NCBI RefSeq assembly: GCF_014138605.1 | Contig: NZ_JACJHX010000004.1 | Span: 365,359 to 429,358, forward strand | Source: Peribacillus huizhouensis | GTDB taxonomy: Bacteria > Bacillota > Bacilli > Bacillales > DSM-1321 | Reading direction: 5' to 3' | DNA length: 64,000 bases | Shown: one piece after another, positions 25,702 through 34,566 of the stretch | How the letters are laid out: every line of letters starts with the position of its first letter | How positions within the stretch are numbered: position 1 is the first letter of the stretch | Notes under the pieces: generated by a model | Told to the model about the DNA's origin: nothing | What the model saw: only the letters and a program-made list of their open reading frames with translations | The model's database searches: none | Position numbers and translations under genes: made by a program

Positions 25702-26739
25702 TTAAATACTGATCAATTTACCACTGGCAGAACTTTGATATATCGCTTCAATAATTTTTGTAACCTTCAATGCCTCTCCCATTTTCACTAATGGTTCTGC
25801 CAATCCTAAGCAGCTATCAACAAAATTCTCTGCCTGTTCTACGTCAGGAGTATCCTGACCTGGCATCCAGACGGCTTCATTATTCATTAGCATTCCGAAT
25901 TTCGCTTGATTTACTAACAATGGAAACACATCCAAACCGCCTCTAGTTCCTGATAAACTTAATGTATTTGCCTCTTCACGAATATTCGCAGCCCATGATG
26001 TTTCAAAAATTAAAGACGCTCCATTGGCAAACTTAATATATGCCGTCGCATGATCATCCACCTCGAAAGCTGATGCATCGAAGTTCCCCCAGAGATTAAC
26101 CTGATCCATCCCTTTACTTACATAGTTATAAGTAGAACCAATTACCTCCGTCGGTTCGGGATCATTCATCAGCCATAAGCTTAAATCGAGCAAATGACAC
26201 CCATAATCGATCAAACTGCCTCCACCCTGCAGATCCTGATTTGTAAAAACACCCCAACCAGGCACCTTACGCCGACGTAATGCTTGAACACGCGCAACAT
26301 ACGGCTCGCCAATTTCACCGGCTTCGATTATTTTTTTTGCGGCCTGCGCTTCCTTCATGAACCGATAATGATAGGCTGTCGCTAAAATCTTCCCAGAACG
26401 ATTCGCTGCCTCTACCATCGCTCTACAATCAGCCACAGAAATCGCCATGGGTTTCTCACATAAAACATGAACACCTGCATCCAATGCTGCAATCGCGATT
26501 TCCGCATGAAATTTGTTCGGAGTAGCGATCGTCACCGCATCTACCTCCGCAAACATGTCTTGATAGTTCGGAAATACTTTTTCAATATGATAAGTACGTG
26601 CTACATCATGAGCTTTCAACTCATCTAGATCTTGAACTGCATATATTTGAACTTTATCTTGCAGCTTTTGAAAAGAAGGAATATGTCTGCTCTGGGTAAT
26701 TCCACCTACTCCAATAATCCCCATCTTCAATCTATTCAT
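25702..26739 (-). CDS. Gfo/Idh/MocA-family oxidoreductase (1 of 6)
   Basis: This is an NAD(P)-dependent sugar oxidoreductase of 345 residues. The Rossmann fold starts MGIIGVGGITQSRHIP, the conserved EKPMAISV carries the catalytic-region lysine, and the C-terminal domain contains GGGSLIDYGCHLLDLSLWL with the expected histidine. Such enzymes often oxidise or reduce the hydroxyl at C3 of free or bound sugars. The ribosome binding site AAGGAG lies inside a 10-bp inverted repeat that could hide it (26748-26830). It is followed by the TIM-barrel gene after 38 bp. Confidence 0.93.
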   Translation of the reverse strand: MNRLKMGIIGVGGITQSRHIPSFQKLQDKVQIYAVQDLDELKAHDVARTYHIEKVFPNYQDMFAEVDAVTIATPNKFHAEIAIAALDAGVHVLCEKPMAISVADCRAMVEAANRSGKILATAYHYRFMKEAQAAKKIIEAGEIGEPYVARVQALRRRKVPGWGVFTNQDLQGGGSLIDYGCHLLDLSLWLMNDPEPTEVIGSTYNYVSKGMDQVNLWGNFDASAFEVDDHATAYIKFANGASLIFETSWAANIREEANTLSLSGTRGGLDVFPLLVNQAKFGMLMNNEAVWMPGQDTPDVEQAENFVDSCLGLAEPLVKMGEALKVTKIIEAIYQSSASGKLISI

Positions 26740-26747
26740 ATTGTTTT

Positions 26748-26830
26748 TGGCTCCTTCAAATTTGTTTACAAAAAAATGCCATTACGTCCAATCGAAAAAA
26801 CCTGTCAATCTTGCAATAATAAGGAGCCAA
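26748..26830 (-). promoter_or_regulatory. Inverted repeat that would sequester the ribosome binding site of the next gene
   Basis: In the 135-bp gap between the two oxidoreductase genes, TTGGCTCCTT and AAGGAGCCAA form a perfect 10-bp inverted repeat 63 bases apart. The second arm contains the AAGGAG ribosome binding site of the gene at 25702-26739. In the mRNA the stem would close over this site. The arms and their position are seen directly; regulation is inferred. Confidence 0.55.
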
Positions 26831-26874
26831 GTAAACCTCTCCTCATTTCCCTTGAATTCATCTAGACTGCTCGC

Positions 26875-27900
26875 TTATAATCGGACTATTTTCTTCGATT
26901 CATTCGATTCCAAAGCGCCAAGGATGACGTTTAACGATTTCATCCCTTCCAATCCATTAATGAGTGGTTCCTTATCTTCATTAATACTGATGATAAATTG
27001 GCTAATCACCTGTGTATCATGCTGACCACCTGATTCATTCGATTGAATTTTCCCTAATCTGAGATTTTCAACTTGCCCATTAGCCCGTTGAATAACCAAC
27101 GAAAACTCTGGGTCATCCTCTAGCCTCAATATTGCTTTTTCACCATAAATAATTGTCGAGTTATCTTCTTTTACATAAGCCCAACTCGCCGCTAGCGTTC
27201 CAATAATTCCGCTTTCTGTTTGCAAAATAAAGGTAGCATTATCGTCTACATCGCTATTTTCCTTCGAACTACTTTTAACAAATGCTGCCACTTCTACGAA
27301 TTCTTCACCCAATAAATAGCGAAGCAAATCTGTTTTATGAACCCCTAAATCACCCATTGCCCCGATAAATGCTTGTTCTTTCTTAAAAAACCAGCTGTCT
27401 TTACCGTCAGCACTCCATGACTCTGGACCAGCATGACCAAATGCTGAACGAAAGCTATAGACTTTCCCTATCTCCCCACTTGCGATGAGCTCCTTCGCTA
27501 TTTGATGGGAATCTACAAAACGCTGATTATGGGCAATCATTAATTTCTTACCGGCTTTGTTCGCTGCAGCAATCATCTTCTCTGCTTCTTCACGTGATGT
27601 CGCCATCGGTTTTTCACAAAGAACATGCTTCCCAGCTTCTAAAGCAGCAATGGTCATTGGAGCATGAAAATAATTTGGCGTACAAATACTAACAGCATCA
27701 ATAGTAGGATTATTCAGTAGTTCCATATAATCAGTATATGCCTTTGCTCCATACAATTCCGCTAACTCCAGAGCCCGTTCCTCTACAATGTCGCAAACTG
27801 CTATGATTTCTGCAGATTTATTCATTTTATATTCCGGAAGATGGCGGTTCTTTGCGATACTCCCACAACCGATTACACCGATATTTAATAGACTCATCAT
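26875..27900 (-). CDS. Gfo/Idh/MocA-family oxidoreductase (2 of 6)
   Basis: This 341-residue oxidoreductase has the nucleotide-binding start NIGVIGCGSIAKNRHLPEY, CEKPMATSREEA, and the C-domain stretch GDLGVHKTDLLRYLLGEE with the catalytic-type histidine. It is similar in type to, but clearly distinct from, the next enzyme in the operon. Two ATG codons in a row follow GGGAG; the second has the better spacing. It probably works with the neighbouring Gfo/Idh enzyme, the TIM barrel and the ThuA-like protein on the compound imported by the ABC transporter. Confidence 0.93.
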   Translation of the reverse strand: MMSLLNIGVIGCGSIAKNRHLPEYKMNKSAEIIAVCDIVEERALELAELYGAKAYTDYMELLNNPTIDAVSICTPNYFHAPMTIAALEAGKHVLCEKPMATSREEAEKMIAAANKAGKKLMIAHNQRFVDSHQIAKELIASGEIGKVYSFRSAFGHAGPESWSADGKDSWFFKKEQAFIGAMGDLGVHKTDLLRYLLGEEFVEVAAFVKSSSKENSDVDDNATFILQTESGIIGTLAASWAYVKEDNSTIIYGEKAILRLEDDPEFSLVIQRANGQVENLRLGKIQSNESGGQHDTQVISQFIISINEDKEPLINGLEGMKSLNVILGALESNESKKIVRL

Positions 27901-27927
27901 TCTATCTCCCTTTCAATCTGTCTTCTC

Positions 27928-28650
27928 TTATTTTTTTCCTGATATGGCTTCCAACGCTTGTGCATTTCCATAAACAGGTCTAGCGTTTTCTACCGGCTTA
28001 ACCCACTCAACAGCATTCGAAATCACTCGTTGAATATCAGGGTGATGATAGGTAGGATATGTTTCATGACCAGGTCGGAAGTAAAAAATCTTCCCGTTTC
28101 CACGACGGTATGTACATCCACTTCGGAATACTTCTCCACCTTCGAACCAGCTCATAAACAGCAGTTCATCTGGTGCGGGAATATCGAAATGCTCCCCATA
28201 CATCTCTTCTTTTTCAAGCTCAATATACTCTCCGATACCTTGTGTAATTGGGTGGCTTGGATCAAGGACCCATAAACGTTCCTTCTCATCCGCCACACGC
28301 CATTTTAAATCGCACGAGGTCCCCATAAGTTTTTTAAATACTTTCGAAAAATGTCCAGAATGTAATACGATTAATCCCATTCCATTAAGTACGCGCTCGT
28401 ACACCTTTTCTACGATATCATCGGATACCTCATCATGCGCTATATGACCCCACCAAATTAATATATCCGTTTCCTGAAGAACGTGTTCGGGTAATCCATG
28501 TTCCTCTTCATCAAGTGTTGCGGTCGTAACATGCCGAGTCTCACTCTCTAAAAAAGATGCAATAGCTTGATGGATCCCATCAGGATACACATCAGCAACG
28601 TTCGGGTTGGTTTTTTCGTGACGATATTCGTTCCAAACAACTACTTTCAT
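27928..28650 (-). CDS. ThuA-like protein (trehalose-utilisation family)
   Basis: This 240-residue protein belongs to the ThuA family, a glutamine-amidotransferase-like fold named after the rhizobial trehalose utilisation operon. Visible features are [55 protein letters not shown] and the C-terminal [20 protein letters not shown]. In thu-type operons it accompanies a Gfo/Idh/MocA enzyme (ThuB) in disaccharide oxidation at C3. The ATG at the third codon was chosen because AAGGAG lies nine bases before it. It lies between the permease and oxidoreductase genes of the operon. Confidence 0.9.
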   Translation of the reverse strand: MKVVVWNEYRHEKTNPNVADVYPDGIHQAIASFLESETRHVTTATLDEEEHGLPEHVLQETDILIWWGHIAHDEVSDDIVEKVYERVLNGMGLIVLHSGHFSKVFKKLMGTSCDLKWRVADEKERLWVLDPSHPITQGIGEYIELEKEEMYGEHFDIPAPDELLFMSWFEGGEVFRSGCTYRRGNGKIFYFRPGHETYPTYHHPDIQRVISNAVEWVKPVENARPVYGNAQALEAISGKK

Positions 28651-28692
28651 TTTCATCTACTCCTTCCATTAAGAATAAATAGAGAACTGCAA

Positions 28693-29511
28693 TTATTTCA
28701 CAGCTCCATCAGCAATTCCTTTAATGATTTGCTTTTGAGCAAAGAAATACCCAATGATGACAGGTAGTATCGAAATTGATAATCCTGCCAGCGCAAGATG
28801 CCATTGTTTCGTATATTGCCCAAAGAAGAAGAATAATTGAAGCGGAATCGTTTCCGTCCCATTTCCTCCAATGACAAGGGATGGTAATAGATAATCATTC
28901 CAAATCCAGATAACATTCAATACTCCGACCGTTACCGACATCGGTTTTAATAGTGGGAAAATAATGTACCAAAATGTTTGAAATTTATTACAACCATCAA
29001 TTTTGGCTGCATCATCTAACGATTCCGGAATCCCTTTTAATGCCCCATGATAAAGAAAAATGGATAAACTCGCCCCAAATCCTAAATACATGAAAATCAA
29101 GCTACTGCGGTTCAGCATATCAAGTTGACCAAACTGTGATACGAGCGGAATCATAACCGCTTGGAATGGAATCAGCATTGCAGCTACAAACATAAAGAAA
29201 ATTACCGTGCTAAGCTTGCTCTTATTTCTTGATAATGCATATGCTGCCATCGCTGAACAAATGATGATGATTAATGTGCTAATAGCCGTAATGAACAATG
29301 AATTACCGAAAGCTTTAATAAATCCAAGTTGTACAAACGCTTGCACAAAGTTATCCCATGTCCATTCTTCAGGTAGACCAAGTGTATCTGCGAAGATATC
29401 ACGCTTTGTTTTAAATGCATTGACTACCATTAAATAAAATGGCACAAGCCATACAATTGCTAAAAGGATTCCGATGATTTCCAGAAGGAGGGATTTTTGG
29501 TTTTTGAACAT
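28693..29511 (-). CDS. Sugar ABC transporter permease, MalG type
   Basis: This is one of two inner-membrane permeases of a carbohydrate importer (CUT1 family). The 272-residue protein has six hydrophobic segments and the cytoplasmic EAA-type loop LKGIPESLDDAAKIDGCNKF, which contacts the ATPase. Its ATG overlaps the last base of the preceding permease stop codon (TAATG), indicating coupling. No ATPase gene is in the operon, so a shared MsmX-like ATPase is probably used. Confidence 0.95.
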   Translation of the reverse strand: MFKNQKSLLLEIIGILLAIVWLVPFYLMVVNAFKTKRDIFADTLGLPEEWTWDNFVQAFVQLGFIKAFGNSLFITAISTLIIIICSAMAAYALSRNKSKLSTVIFFMFVAAMLIPFQAVMIPLVSQFGQLDMLNRSSLIFMYLGFGASLSIFLYHGALKGIPESLDDAAKIDGCNKFQTFWYIIFPLLKPMSVTVGVLNVIWIWNDYLLPSLVIGGNGTETIPLQLFFFFGQYTKQWHLALAGLSISILPVIIGYFFAQKQIIKGIADGAVK

Positions 29512-30371
29512 TATAATTCAACCTCCTTTTTCTTGTTGTAGTACACTTGCAATAAGGAAATGGCAGCGACTGTGACAAAGAAGATCATCGCTTTAGACTG
29601 TGCATACGCCATTGAATTTTCTGTAAAGGCCGTTTTTACAATGTCCATCGCAACCATTTGCGTTGAATTAAATGGCCCACCGTTTGTTAGTGACAAGTTT
29701 TGGTCATACATTTTAAACGAGTTTGACAATGTAAGAAATAAGCTTACCGTGAATGCCGGCGCAATCATAGGAACCGTAATGTTTCGAAAGCGCTGGAGCC
29801 TGTTCGCTCCATCAATTTGTGCTGCCTCAATCAATTCTTCTGGTACCGATTGCAGATAAGCAATGTAAATAATCATGACATATCCAGCCATTTGCCAGGA
29901 TGTCAAAATGACCAATCCCCAAAAACCAGTTTCCGTTGTTGAAAGCCAGCCTTGCAAACCTTCAATCCCCATTGACTCGCCTATTGAAGCAAATGCCTTT
30001 GTAAAAATGAACTGCCAGATGAATCCTAAAATCAAGCCGCCTATTAAGTTTGGCATAAAGAAAACTGTTCGCAGAAAGCTGCTTGACTTAATATGCTGAG
30101 TCACAATTAACGCAAGCCCTAACCCAATAATGTTGATAACAATAATGGCCGCAATGGAAAATTTAATAGTAAACCAGAATGCATCCCCAAACTCTTTATC
30201 GTGAAATAATTTGATATAATTATCGAATCCAACAAACTTTGAGATCCGGAGACCGTCCCAATTCGTAAATGAATAATATAGACCGGTAAGTAATGGGTAA
30301 ATCACGACAATGAAGATGGCGACGAGCACAGGAGCTAAAAATAGCCAAAATGATAAATCTCGGTTTTTCAT
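29511..30371 (-). CDS. Sugar ABC transporter permease, MalF type
   Basis: This is the second permease of the same CUT1 importer. From the chosen ATG (MKNRDLSFWLFLAPV) it has 286 residues, six predicted membrane segments and the EAA-type loop QSVPEELIEAAQIDGANRL. A strong AAGGAGG lies eight bases before this ATG; the longer in-frame extension is not membrane-protein-like and crosses a hairpin. The binding-protein gene lies 232 bp upstream. Confidence 0.94.
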   Translation of the reverse strand: MKNRDLSFWLFLAPVLVAIFIVVIYPLLTGLYYSFTNWDGLRISKFVGFDNYIKLFHDKEFGDAFWFTIKFSIAAIIVINIIGLGLALIVTQHIKSSSFLRTVFFMPNLIGGLILGFIWQFIFTKAFASIGESMGIEGLQGWLSTTETGFWGLVILTSWQMAGYVMIIYIAYLQSVPEELIEAAQIDGANRLQRFRNITVPMIAPAFTVSLFLTLSNSFKMYDQNLSLTNGGPFNSTQMVAMDIVKTAFTENSMAYAQSKAMIFFVTVAAISLLQVYYNKKKEVEL

Positions 30372-30393
30372 TTGAGACGCCTCCTTTTTGAAA

Positions 30394-30482
30394 AGCGCAA
30401 GCCGAGATACACAGAAAAATTTCCCTGTAATTCTCTTGCCCCGGATTACTTGTGACCTCAAGGAAGCTAGGCTGCTTACGCT
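30394..30482 (-). repeat. Inverted repeat between binding protein and permease genes
   Basis: AGCGCAAGC and GCTTACGCT are inverted copies (one mismatch) about 70 bases apart in the 232-bp gap between the first and second genes of the operon. This could form an mRNA-stabilising or partly terminating structure that keeps the binding protein more abundant than the permeases. Similar AAAGCGCAAGC sequences are dispersed in many Bacillaceae, so it may be a repeat remnant. Confidence 0.4.
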
Positions 30483-30603
30483 AGATACAAAAGCTGATAA
30501 AAAACATATAATATTAGATTTTTTTATGATGGAGCAGCTCATCCGTATATAACAGGTCAGATACCCACTCCACCACTGAATGATTTACTAGCAAACTGCT
30601 TAA

Positions 30604-31887
30604 TCAGTTACCACTTCGAATATCTTCCCAAGCTTTGATATTCTTTTGAATCAATTCGTCCCACGTCATTTCTCCCAATACATAAGCTTGTACGCTTGCT
30701 CCGAATTGGTCCTCATTCCAACCAACCGGTGAACCTTGAAATGTCCAGCCAATTGTCTTTCCATCTGCAGAATACTCATAGATTTCTTTTGATAACGGGT
30801 CTGCGATTTTCGAAGAATCATATCCTTCATAAGCAGGAATAAATTTAAAGTCTTTTAACACTGCTTCTTTACCAGTATCAGAAGTGTACATCCAATCAAG
30901 GAATTTCTTGGCTTCTTTAGCTACCTCATCATCTACCTTATTGTTAACCGCCCAATAATTCGGTACGCCAACCGGCATTTTTGCTTCACCATCTACTGGA
31001 ATTGGAATGATCCCAATATTCTTTTCTGCTAGCTCTGGATCCATATCATTGACGGTGTTATACACCCAGTTACCTTGCTGTATGATGGCAACTTGCTCAA
31101 GGGAGAAAAGTTCCTCCACTTGTTGGGAATAATCAAGGCTTGTTGTCGGTTGTACAGAAAACTCATTTTGTAGATCAATCATTTGTTTCAACTGATCTCC
31201 TTTTGTAAAGGCAACAGTTGGAGATTCATAGGCAGTCATTACGTTTCCATCAAATTCAGAAGCTAAGAAAACATTGGAAAGATGGTTACCTGTTACCCAC
31301 TTTTCCTTAACAGGGAATGCAAATACTGCTTTGATTTTCAAATCTTTCTTTTTAGCATCCAATTTTTCAACCGCTTCTTTCAACGCTTCATAAGAGGTAA
31401 GCTCTTCAGCGTTAATGCCAGCTTCTTTAAAAATACGTTTGTTATAAATAAATCCGTACCCCTCTTGGTTAAATGGTAAGCCAAGTACTTTACCGTCTAT
31501 AGTAACGCCATCAAGTGTGCCATCCAAAGCTGCTTTTGCTGCCTTTGTGTCACTTAAATCTGTCAAACGATCACCAAACTGTTCAACATCTGTAGGTCCA
31601 CCGACATTGAAGATGGCCGGCTCTTCTTTAGATGTAAACTTCGTAATTAAAGATTGCTTATAATCATTTCCGCCCCCAACTGTAGATATTTTTATCTTCA
31701 CATCAGGGTTCTCTTCTTCGTAAGCTTTCGCCAATTCTTCAAATTGATTCTTGAATTCTACTTTAAATTGGAAAACGTCTAATGTAATCTGATCCCCAGA
31801 GGCTTTATCGGATGAAGAGCATCCTGCTAAGAATAACGATGATGCTAATACTGCTGAGGCAATACCTGATACTTTTTTCAATTTCAA
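30604..31887 (-). CDS. Sugar ABC transporter substrate-binding lipoprotein (family 1)
   Basis: This is the extracellular solute-binding lipoprotein of the CUT1 importer, of 427 residues from the chosen start. The signal peptide ends in the lipobox LAGC followed by SSSDKASG. The mature part is of the MalE-like family 1 type, with AYEEENPDVKIKISTVGGGN, AIFNVGGPTDVEQF, AIIQQGNWVYNTV and KKFLDWMYTSDTGKEAVL. AAGGGG directly abuts an ATG and is nine bases before the TTG three codons later, so the TTG is the more likely start. It is the first gene of a seven-gene operon. Two cre-like sites lie upstream. Confidence 0.93.
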   Translation of the reverse strand: MKLKKVSGIASAVLASSLFLAGCSSSDKASGDQITLDVFQFKVEFKNQFEELAKAYEEENPDVKIKISTVGGGNDYKQSLITKFTSKEEPAIFNVGGPTDVEQFGDRLTDLSDTKAAKAALDGTLDGVTIDGKVLGLPFNQEGYGFIYNKRIFKEAGINAEELTSYEALKEAVEKLDAKKKDLKIKAVFAFPVKEKWVTGNHLSNVFLASEFDGNVMTAYESPTVAFTKGDQLKQMIDLQNEFSVQPTTSLDYSQQVEELFSLEQVAIIQQGNWVYNTVNDMDPELAEKNIGIIPIPVDGEAKMPVGVPNYWAVNNKVDDEVAKEAKKFLDWMYTSDTGKEAVLKDFKFIPAYEGYDSSKIADPLSKEIYEYSADGKTIGWTFQGSPVGWNEDQFGASVQAYVLGEMTWDELIQKNIKAWEDIRSGN

Positions 31888-31931
31888 TGAACCCATCCCC
31901 TTTTTTATTATTTCTCACAAGAAGCATTTTG

Positions 31932-31946
31932 TGAAATCGTTTGCAC
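31932..31946. promoter_or_regulatory. cre-like operator upstream of the ABC operon
   Basis: TGAAATCGTTTGCA matches the CcpA cre consensus at every position except the leading W. The wider sequence TTTGTGAAATC/GTTTGCACAAA is a near palindrome, so another LacI-family repressor is also possible. It lies 45 to 60 bases before the binding-protein start, where a promoter is expected. Confidence 0.6.
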
Positions 31947-32051
31947 AAATGAATAAATATGTAGATTCGTTTCTCTTAAACGACTCCCCTATCAATCTAT
32001 CTATTCACATTGCATTTTATTCTCCACCATTCTACACTTTATTATCTGGAA

Positions 32052-32066
32052 ATAAAAGCGTTTTCA
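32052..32066. promoter_or_regulatory. Second cre-like site upstream of the ABC operon
   Basis: ATAAAAGCGTTTTCA differs from the cre consensus by one base (A for G) and is palindromic around GCG. It lies about 165 bases before the binding-protein start. Confidence 0.45.
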
Positions 32067-32586
32067 CTTTTGTTTTAAAGATATTTTTTCCAATCAATGA
32101 CGTAAAATAGCAAAGTGGCTTGTTTTTTTGCACTTTCCCCAGTTGGAAGGAGGAAGATTTATTTTTGCACAATCCCCCAATTACTAATCGATATCATCAT
32201 TAAGAGTTAGCCAAAACCCAGAAGTTGTGCCATATATTCAAAGTTTAAACATATTATTCACCGCTGCCAACTTTTGTTTTGCACAAAATATTAAATGAAT
32301 AATCCATTTCACAACACAGCTCCACTTCAAACATTATTTCCACCACTTTGAAATCATTCTTTTAAATCAAGGGAAATTAGTTCTATACTAAATTATTCTA
32401 GGAAATAGGAACTGAAGCCAATAAGCTGCGCATCCTGTTCCTCGGATCGGTGGTCACGGAAAAATTCACTTACTTGTTTCCCTTGATGATATCTAGAACT
32501 CTTCGCCCCATTACTCTGCCCTAACATTCACTTACAGTTCGAATAGAAGAACTAATCAAAAGTGTGTTATTTAAAACTTGCAAAAA
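32067..32586. other. Intergenic region without recognised genes
   Basis: This AT-rich gap between the ABC operon promoter and the terminator of the next operon contains several TTTGCAC motifs (near 32128, 32165 and 32280) but no supported gene or RNA. The TTTGCAC motifs resemble half of the palindrome at 31932 and might be operator half-sites. Confidence 0.35.
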
Positions 32587-32627
32587 TGTAAAAAGCTAAA
32601 CCATTTAGTAATGTGTTCAGCTTTTAT
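32586..32627 (-). terminator. Terminator of the sialidase/SGNH/YesL gene group
   Basis: An 11-bp stem (AAAAGCTGAAC with GTTTAGCTTTT, one G-U pair) followed by TTTTTT on the minus strand lies about 50 bp after the YesL-like stop codon. Confidence 0.7.
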
Positions 32628-32675
32628 CGTTCAGGCATTTACTATATTTTTAATTTTTCGCATCCTAGACTGCAA

Positions 32676-33353
32676 TTATCTTGATTCATTTGAGGCAATT
32701 TCAGCTACACGAGTTGTCCCATTTAATTTAGAAACCCTCCTTTCCATGCTGACAAATGCAGTGTTAGCGAGCCACATAAGGGAATAGGCCAACAAGCTGA
32801 AACTAAAGAATGGAAAGAGTCCTGGAAACTGGATCATGATCATACTGAAGATAGCGATGACAGCAGCCATACTGATCACTTGAATTGGATTGGAAATGGC
32901 CGTAATGACGGCATACTTCATGACATTAGCTAGTTTAATATCAAAGTGGACAAATACCGGAATAACAAACATGATTGTCATCAAATATACGATAGACATT
33001 GCTGAAACGACAAAAAATAATACCAGTTGGATTGTATCATTTGCTCCTCTAAATAATTGAAAATAATAAAAAAGACTAAAGCCTGTCGCAACCATAACCC
33101 ATCCCAATATATTTGCCTTAAAAAAAGAAGCACGGTACAATTTCCAAAACGTACGAAATAGAGGAAATTCCGTTTGCTTATTAATCCATTTCCTGCAAAT
33201 CGCAAACATCGTAAAAGTGGCAGGGAAAACTCCTCCTACAAATAACCCTATAATACAAAAAAGGATCCATATTAATTGAACAATAAAGAACCTAGCAATC
33301 CATTCCATGACCGTATTTAATTTACCCATATAGCCACCTGTTAAGAACATCAT
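32676..33353 (-). CDS. YesL-like (DUF624) membrane protein
   Basis: This 225-residue integral membrane protein belongs to the DUF624/YesL family, found beside LplABC-type importers and YesMN regulators in Bacillus. It has about five hydrophobic segments and the family start MGKLNTVMEWIARFFIVQLI with FVGGVFPATFTMFAICRKW. The role is unknown; it may assist transport or sensing. Two ATG codons follow GAGGGTGGG, and a third lies at MGKLNT, so the start is uncertain by eight residues. It is the last gene before the terminator and lies downstream of the sialidase and SGNH hydrolase genes. Confidence 0.9.
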   Translation of the reverse strand: MMFLTGGYMGKLNTVMEWIARFFIVQLIWILFCIIGLFVGGVFPATFTMFAICRKWINKQTEFPLFRTFWKLYRASFFKANILGWVMVATGFSLFYYFQLFRGANDTIQLVLFFVVSAMSIVYLMTIMFVIPVFVHFDIKLANVMKYAVITAISNPIQVISMAAVIAIFSMIMIQFPGLFPFFSFSLLAYSLMWLANTAFVSMERRVSKLNGTTRVAEIASNESR

Positions 33354-33400
33354 CCCACCCTCTTTTCTTGGTACCTATCATTATATGAATATTTTAATGA

Positions 33401-34414
33401 TTACTTTTTCATTTTTTCTTTGCCCTGGACCGGCACATTTGCTTCGACCATTTGTTGAAAGCGAGCAGCCATTATTTTGTCGCCTTCAGCATTAGGATGA
33501 AGTCCGTCAGGCATATACATCTCAAAATCTTCACCAAACAATTCCAGCCCATCAAAATAATATAAATGTTGATCGCCAGCATTCTTCAAGATTTCAATCA
33601 CTTGAAGTATTTCCTTCCTTGTCTTCTCTATCGATAAACCGACTTTATTTTCTACTTTTTCAAATTCTCGATTAAAGATTGGAGAAATAATAGCAATCGG
33701 CACATCTTTTTGTTTATCTCGAATAATTTGAATAAAACCTAGTAAGGCAGCTTGAAACGTTCGATCTGAGAGTGCATTACCTCTTATTATATTAATTCCT
33801 GCACAAATAGAAATGAAATCTGCCGGCATATCACGAATCATTCGAGCTACCATCGGTTCTAAAAAGCAATTTCCGCTATAGCCAAGACAAGTTAAATTAA
33901 AATCTAGTTTATTAGAAACTAATGCTGGCCAAGTTTTTGATGGACTTTCAGAGTAATAACAATGCGTTATAGAACTGCCGTACGTAATCCAATGCAATCG
34001 TGAATCTTCTACAAGTTCCCACTCTGCACCTTCATCGATCCAAATGTCTGTAATCGAGACAGCTGTTTTTTGCGATAAATAAATTTCAATTAGCTTTGAT
34101 CCATCTGAAAGATCATTAAAATTGGCATAGGTTTCTCCTGAATGAATAAGCAAAGCTTTGTTCAAGATACCATTGACTAAACAATCCATTTGCATCATTT
34201 CAGATACAGCTAGTAGTCCAATTCTTATCTGCCTTGTATTACTGCGCAATACAATTCTTACACCGGCTGGCAATTCAGCCTGACCACCAATACCATTCGG
34301 TAAAAATAATTCAGCTTGACTATAAGGTAACCGCCACGGTTTCATATATGTTTCTGTTTTTTCAATGGATACAGCACCATGAATCATCTTTTCAATTAAC
34401 GGAAGCTGTTGCAC
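33401..34414 (-). CDS. SGNH/GDSL-type hydrolase, possible carbohydrate esterase
   Basis: This is a predicted cytoplasmic serine esterase of about 337 residues. An N-terminal beta-rich domain of roughly 130 residues precedes the SGNH domain, which has block I HWITYGSSITHC with the nucleophilic serine (GSS instead of GDS), block II SGNCFLEPM, block III CAGINIIRG (Asn expected for oxyanion hole) and block V PDGLHPNAEG with the Asp-His pair. The start was taken as the GTG preceded by GGAG at eight bases. Such enzymes often remove acetyl groups from sugars. Its place directly after a sialidase gene suggests sialate O-acetylesterase activity, which is inference. Confidence 0.85.
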   Translation of the reverse strand: MQQLPLIEKMIHGAVSIEKTETYMKPWRLPYSQAELFLPNGIGGQAELPAGVRIVLRSNTRQIRIGLLAVSEMMQMDCLVNGILNKALLIHSGETYANFNDLSDGSKLIEIYLSQKTAVSITDIWIDEGAEWELVEDSRLHWITYGSSITHCYYSESPSKTWPALVSNKLDFNLTCLGYSGNCFLEPMVARMIRDMPADFISICAGINIIRGNALSDRTFQAALLGFIQIIRDKQKDVPIAIISPIFNREFEKVENKVGLSIEKTRKEILQVIEILKNAGDQHLYYFDGLELFGEDFEMYMPDGLHPNAEGDKIMAARFQQMVEANVPVQGKEKMKK

Positions 34415-34444
34415 GGTTATCACTCCATACTTTTTATGTAGTAC

Positions 34445-34489
34445 TTCAATCAGTAGGAGATACTTTATCCCCTACTGATTATTAGTTCT
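34445..34489. repeat. Family B repeat, left-half remnant
   Basis: ACTTCAATCAGTAGGAG and its hairpin partner CCCTACTGATTATTAGTT correspond to the left hairpin of the family B element. The right half is missing. It lies between the sialidase and SGNH hydrolase genes and could now act as an intercistronic stem-loop. Confidence 0.7.
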
Positions 34490-34566
34490 GTTTTTCGGAA
34501 AATATCTAAACTTCTCCAGAAACCTTTACATGGTGAACTTAATTCTTCGTTCATATAGATAAAAAA

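Noticed and set aside
32578..32787. A 69-residue + strand frame at the end of the YesL gene
   Set aside because: It overlaps the terminator and the antisense strand of the YesL-like gene, and its start lacks a good ribosome binding site.
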